NCBI GenBank assembly: GCA_951812925.1 | Contig: OX638368.1 | Location: 126,069,309-126,133,308, forward strand | Direction: 5' to 3' | From: Calliopum simillimum | Lineage: Eukaryota; Arthropoda; Insecta; Diptera; Lauxaniidae | DNA length: 64,000 bases | Shown here: piece by piece, positions 57,851-64,000 of the stretch | Numbering within the stretch: position 1 is the first letter of the stretch | Layout: each line of letters opens with the position of its first letter | Made by a program: the position numbers and the translations under genes | The notes under the pieces: generated by a model | What the model was told of the DNA's origin: nothing | Database searches by the model: none | Seen by the model: only the letters and a program-made list of their open reading frames with translations

Positions 57851-58146
57851 CAGATGTCTGGTTTTGCTACTGGGCTAATCATATAAAAAATATTAAAGTA
57901 AGAGTTATAAATATCCAATTTCAATCAATAATTTACTTTAATGACATATGTATTTTGCTTAAGCCCTAAAGCATGATTATACAGAGAGCTTTTAAAGCCC
58001 GATAGTGTCCATAACTATAACAATAAATTCAAAATAGCAAATTAAATTTTTATGCATTTCATTCTGTTTATCTATAATTTCAACTAATACAACTCAACAA
58101 ATCCAAATTCATTCTCGTGCGAATCATTAGATGAATCAGTAGTAAA
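57851..58146 (+). promoter_or_regulatory. 5' flank and putative promoter of IR gene 5
   Basis: Aligned with the gene 3 flank throughout. The TATA-like box is weaker (CTATAATTT at about 58,071-58,079). The ACAACTCAACAAATCCAAAT block before the ATG is identical to gene 3. Confidence 0.55.
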
Positions 58147-59982
58147 ATGTTGACGCTCCGACAAGTACTGTGGATCAGTTGTATACTCCAGATATCAGCC
58201 AAACAGATGATGATAAATGCTGTAGAAGTGAGAGCACAATATTCATTGACAAATCTATTGGAAAAAATAAATCTGGAAAAATATTTTGAAACTCTTTTAA
58301 TACTACAAGAGCGAGGACATCAATGTCTGGAAGAGAATAAAATCATATTTTCAAATGATAAGACCAAAGTCTTGCTTAATGGCTTCAGTGCACAGTTTGC
58401 ATTGGAACAGTTGAATAATCATGAAATTTTGGCAATTCTATGCACCAAAGATGTTAAAAATTTATCGAGTCTTCAGAAGTTCTTCAAAATTTTCAGAGGA
58501 TACAGAACTTCCAGAGTAATCATATACTTAAAACAATATGAAACTGATATTATGCTAAAAAGGAAATTGCTCGAGCATAACTTCAAATATTGCTGGCCTC
58601 AACGTATGCTAAACGTTATGATTATATTCGGTGATTTTCAGCAAACCGGTAATTATTACAATTACCAACCTTTCCCGGAAATGGCTATTGAAGCACAAAA
58701 GTTTCAAATAAACTATACATATTTTCCACAACGGTTGAATAATTTACATGGCTATCCACTTAAAATCTATGCAGTTGCACTGCGTCCTTCAACTTTGTTA
58801 TATCAGAAGCCCAATGGAGAATTGCGTATGATAGGTAATGTAGGACGATTTACCACAACCCTTGCGCAAAAACTGAATTCAACTCTTTTACACGTGGGTC
58901 CAGTAGAAGTTAAAAAGCCCGTATTTGCAGAAATTTTATTACAAATGGAAACAATGTTGATCAATGGCTTCCTAGATTTTTATACAGCATTTATACCGAA
59001 TAATTACACATCAAACAAAAATTTAAGGCTATCCGATACAATCGAAGTGGCAAAGCTGTTTGTAGTGGTTCCTGTGGCAAAAGCATATACTAGAAGTGAA
59101 ATCTTTGGAAGAATCTACACAGACGACATTGCTTTAATATTGTATTTTATCTATTTTACATTTGTTGGTACGTCGATGATTAGTATCTATCTGTGGGAAA
59201 AGAAATTTTCGTTATTTCCAATTTGCCTTGAGTTATCATTGAATTTTCGTGTTCTATTGGATCTAAGTGGAAAAATATTTATCAAACGTCTAATAAGCAA
59301 AATAATGCTTCACATGAAAATGCTTTTTATTCTTGAAGTCATTTACATTCTAATTAAGGATATCAGCTATCAAACAAATTTGCAGACATATTTCACGAAT
59401 CCACCAATGAAACCGGAAATCAATAGCTTTGAGGATGTGGAAGAACATAAATTAAATATCTCGATCATTGAAACCACTTATACATACTTGAAACGTGAAA
59501 GCCTTTTTCTAGAGAAAGATTATTTATTCAAACCAATAGCTAATTTAACGCTGCAAGAAAAATATTTTCTCGAATATAATACAACACTGGCCCATGCTGT
59601 TCCGAGTGACCTTTGGAACGTTGTGAATCAACAGCAGCAATATTTTCAGAAGAAAAAATTTCGTACTTCGAAGCGGCTCACTTTGGCTGTTGATGTTTTT
59701 TTAGGAATGACTTTGCATGAGGACTCATTTTTAATGGAACCGGTCAACACCTACATTGGTCAATTGCATAGTTCGGGTATTGGTAGGCATTGGTATGACT
59801 TAAATTTCAATGATATGATTGAGGCTGGCCAGTTAAGCACAAAGGATAAAAGTGTTATCGAACAGATGAAAGCGATTACAATCGAGGACATGAGTTGGAA
59901 TTGGATGTTTTATTTCATAGGACTTGGCATAAGTTGTATAATTTTTGTCTTGGAGTTATTGTATTTTAAATGTAAAAATTGA
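58147..59982 (+). CDS. Divergent ionotropic receptor, IR gene 5 (611 aa)
   Basis: Intact single-exon receptor, closest to gene 3. Signal peptide 1-26 (MLTLRQVLWISCILQ), amino-terminal region, S1 with GRFTTTLAQKLNST, M1 ending ISIYLWEKK, pore loop LFPICLELSLNFRVLLDLSG, M2, SYQTNLQTYFTNPP, S2 with HEDSFLMEPVNTYIG and SSGIGRHW, and M3 (MFYFIGLGISCIIFVLELL). The last third is almost identical to gene 3 at the nucleotide level while the S1 lobe differs more, again suggesting exchange between copies. Odd points: an S1 segment in which the usual FCTAF has become FYTAF, losing a cysteine conserved in gene 3 and gene 6. It forms a convergent pair with gene 6. Ligand unknown. Confidence 0.92.
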   Translation: MLTLRQVLWISCILQISAKQMMINAVEVRAQYSLTNLLEKINLEKYFETLLILQERGHQCLEENKIIFSNDKTKVLLNGFSAQFALEQLNNHEILAILCTKDVKNLSSLQKFFKIFRGYRTSRVIIYLKQYETDIMLKRKLLEHNFKYCWPQRMLNVMIIFGDFQQTGNYYNYQPFPEMAIEAQKFQINYTYFPQRLNNLHGYPLKIYAVALRPSTLLYQKPNGELRMIGNVGRFTTTLAQKLNSTLLHVGPVEVKKPVFAEILLQMETMLINGFLDFYTAFIPNNYTSNKNLRLSDTIEVAKLFVVVPVAKAYTRSEIFGRIYTDDIALILYFIYFTFVGTSMISIYLWEKKFSLFPICLELSLNFRVLLDLSGKIFIKRLISKIMLHMKMLFILEVIYILIKDISYQTNLQTYFTNPPMKPEINSFEDVEEHKLNISIIETTYTYLKRESLFLEKDYLFKPIANLTLQEKYFLEYNTTLAHAVPSDLWNVVNQQQQYFQKKKFRTSKRLTLAVDVFLGMTLHEDSFLMEPVNTYIGQLHSSGIGRHWYDLNFNDMIEAGQLSTKDKSVIEQMKAITIEDMSWNWMFYFIGLGISCIIFVLELLYFKCKN

Positions 59983-60165
59983 ATTTTAGTCAGAGTGCAT
60001 AAATTTATTTGTCTTTGTCTTTATAAAAAAAAAAAAAAATTTTAAATTTTGTATTGGTTTTTTATTTCTGAATCTGTCGCTAGATCTAGCGAGACAGATT
60101 GCATGAAAGCTCTACAGATTTTAGGAAGCAGTATAAAATTATAATTTTCGCACCTGAACGATGCA

Positions 60166-60883
60166 CACTGGTCGGAAAATCAAAAAAGCTGGTCAAAATT
60201 CGAAAAATAAAGTTGTTGTTTTGCATTTTTAGTTATTTGTAATGGTAGAATATTATCCACTTTGCTCGTTTCAGTGGTCAGAAAGACCTCTGTGCCTAAA
60301 AAACTCTTCTCGATTGAGTTTGAAGTTCACCTATTCTTGCGAAGAATTTTTTTATTTTTTTTTAATATAAAGCGCCTCAGTAAGCAAGTGGAAAAAATAA
60401 CATCTGTTCATCTTTTTGCAATATAACGAAATGGAATCTCTCAGTGAAATTTTGGATGTGCCATTTTGTGTTACAAAAATTAATTCCATATTTCCAATCA
60501 GCGACCTGAAAAGCCCCAATAACTCTCTTCTTATTGATTAATATAGTTTTGCACTAAACGGTTCGTCATTGTGGACCCGCCGTTTTGTATTTCGTAAACT
60601 AGATTTCAGATTCATTATAAGCAACATCTGAAACTCCCATGTACCGTTTTTGGTAGTATTAAATGCAGCTTAGCAGTATTTAGTCCATCATTTTGGATCC
60701 GCCATTTTGTTTTTTTTTTGAAAATAGATTTCAGATTCGTAATTAGCATTATTTGTGCACTATTGTCGATCCGCCATTTTGTTTTTTTGAAAATGGATTT
60801 TGGATTCGTTATCAGCACTATCAAAAACCCCTTATTACCGACTTTCAGAATTTTGGCCAGCTTTTTCGATTTTCCGACCACTG
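60166..60883. mobile_element. TIR element between IR genes 5 and 6
   Basis: CACTGGTCGGAAAATC on the left mirrors GATTTTCCGACCACTG on the right. The inverted similarity runs on through AAAAAGCTGG(T/C)CAAAATTC. It is absent from the homologous interval of gene pair 3/4, which shows it inserted after that duplication. The interior contains direct repeats of a GGATCCGCCATTTTGTTTTT unit. No coding frame. Ends are accurate to within a few bases. Confidence 0.78.
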
Positions 60884-61250
60884 TTCGATGGTAGAACAAT
60901 GATATCCTTAATAGCTCCACATAAGTACACATATAAGGATGCTTTTAAAATGGATGTCGGCATTGGTTGCAAAGCTTTCTGCAAAATAATTAATTTCTCA
61001 AAGACGGTTAGACTATAAGAGAAGTGTTCTGTATTTCAGGATTAAATAATTGTGATAGCAGAGGCGGCAATGTTGATATAACAAATTACATCGGCAGTCA
61101 AGTTGAACAACATGAGATTCCAAATTCTTGTTTTAACTTTGTCACACAGATTGTGGAAAAAGTAACCACCCAAAACTAAAAACTTTGACCCACAAAAGAC
61201 TGCACTTTATTTTTGAGACATTTTTATTTTTGTTTTACAAGGGTTTAAAG
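60884..61250. repeat. Convergent interval of gene pair 5/6
   Basis: Matches 48,890-49,200 of the pair 3/4 interval. It contains the 3' ends of both units and no gene of its own. No clear AATAAA for gene 6 was found; TTTTATTTTTG-type A-rich signals (minus strand) at 61,222-61,232 may serve. Confidence 0.65.
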
Positions 61251-63086
61251 TCAAATTTTACATTTAAAGCACAACAATTCTAAAACAAAAATTATACAGC
61301 TTATGCCAAGTCCTATAAAATAAAACTGCCAATTCCAACTCATGTCCTCGATTGTAATCGCTTTCATCTTTTCAATATGACCTCCATTGTTTATATCCAA
61401 ATGACCAGCCTCAATCATATCATTGAAATTTGAGTCATGCCAGTGCGTACTAATACCCGAACTATGCAATTGACCAATGTAGGTGTTGATAGGTTCCATT
61501 AAAAATGAGTCCTCATGCAAAGCCAATCCATAAAGTAGATCAACACCCAAATTCAACTGCTTCGAAGTACGAAATTTTTTCTGCTGAAAATATTGCTGCT
61601 TTTTATTCACAACGGCCCAAAGAGAGCTTGTAGCAACGTAGGCCATAGTTGTATTATATTCGAGCAGATGTTGTTCGTACAGCGTAAGATTAGCTATTGG
61701 TTCTAAAACGTAATCTTCTACTGATAAAAAGTTTTCATTCTCTAAGTACATATAAGCGGTTTCAAAGATCATGATTTTTAATTTATGTTCTTTAATATCT
61801 GCAAAATTATTGATTTCCGGTTTCATTGGTGGATTCGTGAAATATGTCTGCAAATTTGTTTGAAAGCTGATGTCTTTAATTAGATTGTAAATGACTACAA
61901 AGATAAAAATGATTTTCACATGAAACATTATTTTACTCCTTAGGCGCTTGATAAATATTTTTCCACTTAGATCCAGAAGAACACGAAAATTCAATGATAA
62001 CTCAAGGCAAATTGAAAATAACGAAAATTTCTTTTCCCACAGATATATACTAATCACCGATATAACAACAAATGTTGAATAGATAAAATACAATATTAAA
62101 GCAATGTCATCTTTGTAGATTCTTCCGAAGATTTCATTTCTAGCATATGCTTTTGCCACAGGTACAACTGTATGCTGCTTTCCCACTTCGATTATATCGG
62201 ATAGTGTTAAATTTTCGATAAATACGAGTCTATGTGTCACAAAACTTGTGCAAAAATCTATGGAGCCATTGAGCAACATTGGTTGTAGTTGATGATAATA
62301 TTTTGCATATACTGGCTTTTTTATTTCTACCGGAACTACATATGTGAGAGTTGCATTCAGTTTTTGAACAAAAGTTGTGAAAAATCGACCTGTATTGCCA
62401 ATCATACGCAACTCTCCATTGGGCTTCTGATAAAGTAAAATTGAAGGGCGCACTGTTGCTGAAAATGTTTTAAGTGCATAGCCATGTAAGTTCTTCATAC
62501 GTTGTGGAAAATATGTGTGGCTTATGTGAAAGCGTCGTGCTTCAATAGCCATTTCCGGGAAAGGTTTGTAATTGTAATAGTTACCGGTTTGCTGATAATC
62601 ACCAAATATAATCATTACGTTAAGCATACGTTCAGACCAGCAATATTTGAAATAATGCTCTAGCAATGTTGTTTTTTGCATAATTTCGGTTTCATATTGT
62701 TTTAAGTATATAATTACTCTTGTAGTTCTGTATGCCTTAAAAATATTTAAGTACTTCTGAAGACCCGATAAATTTTTAACTTCTTTGGTGCAGATAATTG
62801 TCAAAACTTCATGATTATTCAGCTGTTTCAATGCAAACTGTGCACTCAAGTTATTGAGCAACAGTTTGGGTTTATCATTTGAAAATGTGATTTTATCCGC
62901 TTCCACACAATTTTGTCCTTGTTCTTGTAGTATTAAAAGTGTTTCAAAATATTTTTCGAGGTTTATTTTTTCCAATAGATTTGTTAATGAATATTGTGCT
63001 GTCACATCCACAGCATTTGTTATCATGTGCTTGGCTGTTATGAGAAGTATACAACTGATCCATGCTACTTGTTGGAGCCTCAACAT
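61251..63086 (-). CDS. Divergent ionotropic receptor, IR gene 6 (611 aa)
   Basis: Intact single-exon receptor from ATG to TGA. Signal peptide 1-26, S1 with GRFFTTFVQKLNAT, M1 ending ISIYLWEKK, pore loop LFSICLELSLNFRVLLDLSG, M2 (MFHVKIIFIFVVIYNLI), SFQTNLQTYFTNPP (F in place of the usual Y), S2 with HEDSFLMEPINTYIG and SSGISTHW, and M3 (FYFIGLGISCIIFVLELL). By strand and position it is the partner of gene 5 as gene 4 is of gene 3, yet its amino-terminal region and S2 follow the gene 3/5 subtype. Parts of S1 (KKPVYAKYYHQLQPMLLNGS) are closer to the gene 1/2/4 subtype. That is a mosaic pattern, so subtype and strand do not match strictly. Near the C-terminus, residues about 574-580 (DINNGGHIE) replace the KDKSVIE of the others. 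Ligand unknown. Confidence 0.92.
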   Translation of the reverse strand: MLRLQQVAWISCILLITAKHMITNAVDVTAQYSLTNLLEKINLEKYFETLLILQEQGQNCVEADKITFSNDKPKLLLNNLSAQFALKQLNNHEVLTIICTKEVKNLSGLQKYLNIFKAYRTTRVIIYLKQYETEIMQKTTLLEHYFKYCWSERMLNVMIIFGDYQQTGNYYNYKPFPEMAIEARRFHISHTYFPQRMKNLHGYALKTFSATVRPSILLYQKPNGELRMIGNTGRFFTTFVQKLNATLTYVVPVEIKKPVYAKYYHQLQPMLLNGSIDFCTSFVTHRLVFIENLTLSDIIEVGKQHTVVPVAKAYARNEIFGRIYKDDIALILYFIYSTFVVISVISIYLWEKKFSLFSICLELSLNFRVLLDLSGKIFIKRLRSKIMFHVKIIFIFVVIYNLIKDISFQTNLQTYFTNPPMKPEINNFADIKEHKLKIMIFETAYMYLENENFLSVEDYVLEPIANLTLYEQHLLEYNTTMAYVATSSLWAVVNKKQQYFQQKKFRTSKQLNLGVDLLYGLALHEDSFLMEPINTYIGQLHSSGISTHWHDSNFNDMIEAGHLDINNGGHIEKMKAITIEDMSWNWQFYFIGLGISCIIFVLELLCFKCKI

Positions 63087-63624
63087 TTTACTAAGTATCT
63101 AGTGTTGTGGTTTGAATAGATTTTGTTCTGTTTTGTTTATCCAACAAAATTATAGCATTTTTATACACTACGTAACGAAAAGTGCTTTCGTTTAGTCAAC
63201 TTGAATTAATTGCATTAATAAATCCGAAAAAGTCGACCAAATACAATTCGGAGCAGGGTTCAAAAATTTACACAAAAGCAAATTATGCACTTTATTGAAC
63301 CTCTGCACGCTCGGTAATATCTGTACTTAGCCTTGGAACTAATTTTTAAAAAATTATTCCTAATTGCATAAAGCCGACACTTTCGGGCTCTAAAAGCTTT
63401 GTAAATAATTATAGCAATATATTCAAAATGACTAAGCGAATACGCAAGCAATCAATATAGAATTGTTTTTGTGCATTTTGTTCTGATTATACAAGAAGGT
63501 ATATAATTTTAAGCTAAGTATATACCAATAGCACTTTTCTTTCGAATGAAAATAAAAAAAAAAAAAAAAAATATAACAAAGTCTTTTCAGTTTAAAACGA
63601 ATTAGCAGATTGATTAGTAGTAAA
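63087..63624. promoter_or_regulatory. Compact head-to-head promoter interval of IR genes 6 and 7
   Basis: 538 bases separate two divergent start codons. On the plus strand ATATAATTTT near 63,500-63,510 is a TATA-like box for gene 7. Upstream blocks (GCATAAAGCCGACACTTTCGG, TTCAAAATGACTAAGCGAAT) match the gene 3 flank at 44,098-44,180. It is probably close to the ancestral spacing between pairs; the equivalents 2-3 and 4-5 have been expanded to 4.5 and 7 kb by palindromes and TEs. Confidence 0.55.
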
Positions 63625-64000
63625 ATGTTGACGCACCAACAAGTAGCATCCCAATGGGGAATGGAGCGTGAAGCGCATCTCTCTCGTTGCCAAAAGCGCT
63701 GAAATTAACATTGGCATGTCATTGGAACGAAGCGCTTCGCTCTCGCTACCAGAAATGCTCTTTGGATGCGCTTCGCTCTCGCTACCAATAGCGCAGAAAA
63801 TATGCGCATACAAATCAGCTCTCTGAATGCGAGAAAGACGCGCATCGCTATTGCATCTTGGGGATGCGCATCGAAATTTTCTGTTGGGATGGGTCAGTTG
63901 TATACTTCTCTTACCAATGAAACATATGGTGGTGCATACTGTGGAAGTAACTTCACAATATTCATTGAGAAATCTATTGGAAAAAATAAATATGGAAAGA
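63625..64000 (+). pseudogene. IR gene 7, 5' end only, split by a MITE
   Basis: The ATG at 63,625 begins MLTHQQVA, matching the first codons of gene 3, and is then interrupted at 63,650. After the insert the sequence resumes at GGGTCAGTTGTATACTTCTC and stays open to the window edge, in register with gene 3 (SCILLLPMKHM, VEVTSQYSLRNLLEKIN). Reading straight through the insert meets a TGA about 25 codons in, so the signal peptide and everything after are lost unless the insert is skipped. The remainder of the gene lies beyond the window, so I cannot say whether other lesions exist. Confidence 0.82.
63650..63888. mobile_element. 239-base MITE inside IR gene 7
   Basis: The ends CCCAA and TTGGG form a short inverted repeat, flanked by AT on both sides (63,648-63,649 and 63,889-63,890). 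Removing insert plus one AT gives GTAGCATGGGTCAG, one base different from gene 3 (GTAGCATGGATCAG). The interior is GC-richer than its surroundings and carries a direct repeat of GCGCTTCGCTCTCGCTACCA (around 63,729 and 63,770), plus GATGCGC motifs. No coding capacity. Superfamily unknown. Confidence 0.8.

Overview
The window is AT-rich, intron-poor nuclear DNA from a higher fly (Diptera, probably Schizophora). The evidence is a cluster of intronless divergent ionotropic receptor (IR) genes of the kind expanded in flies, plus typical dipteran transposable-element (TE) families: BEL/Pao, copia, RTE-like and Jockey/LOA-like LINEs, PIF/Harbinger, Tc1/mariner, pogo, hAT and foldback elements. The sequence alone does not let me choose among calliphorid, muscid, tephritid or drosophilid-like lineages.

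Positions 1 to about 27,000 contain no convincing host gene. They hold layered TE relics: scrambled BEL/Pao pieces (1-1,475), a Harbinger element with TAA target duplications (7,666-9,609), two large foldback palindromes with clean target duplications (11,165-13,758 and 13,934-16,306), a MITE (17,282-17,532), an internally deleted mariner (19,041-19,750), an RTE-like LINE 3' part (21,210-22,170), three copies of a tRNA-like repeat, and a pogo-like element (24,279-25,670) that carries a hAT MITE and a 39-base LINE tail. Between them lies unassigned AT-rich DNA with microsatellites.

From about 27,000 to the end there is a receptor cluster. Six nearly full-length single-exon IR loci of about 610-625 codons are present, and a seventh begins at the right edge. 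From 35 kb onward strand alternates: orphan + promoter / gene 2 (-), gene 3 (+) / gene 4 (-), gene 5 (+) / gene 6 (-), gene 7 (+, cut off by the window). The intervals inside pairs 3/4 and 5/6 are homologous, so the repeating unit is a convergent gene pair. Gene 1 (-) sits in a direct duplicate of the gene 2 unit. Each protein shows a signal peptide, an extracellular amino-terminal region, a two-lobed ligand-binding domain, three membrane segments plus pore loop, and the iGluR-like post-M2 motif SYQTNLQ(S/T)(F/Y)FT.

Only genes 1, 3, 5 and 6 are fully intact. Gene 2 has one in-frame TGA just after the signal peptide. Gene 4 has lost its ATG (ATC) and its normal stop (TGA to TGG). Gene 7 is split by a 239-base MITE. 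The cluster appears to be evolving by duplication, gene conversion and repeated foldback or TE insertion into the intervals between receptors. The intact proteins are probably chemosensory channel subunits; ligands and co-receptors cannot be read from sequence.
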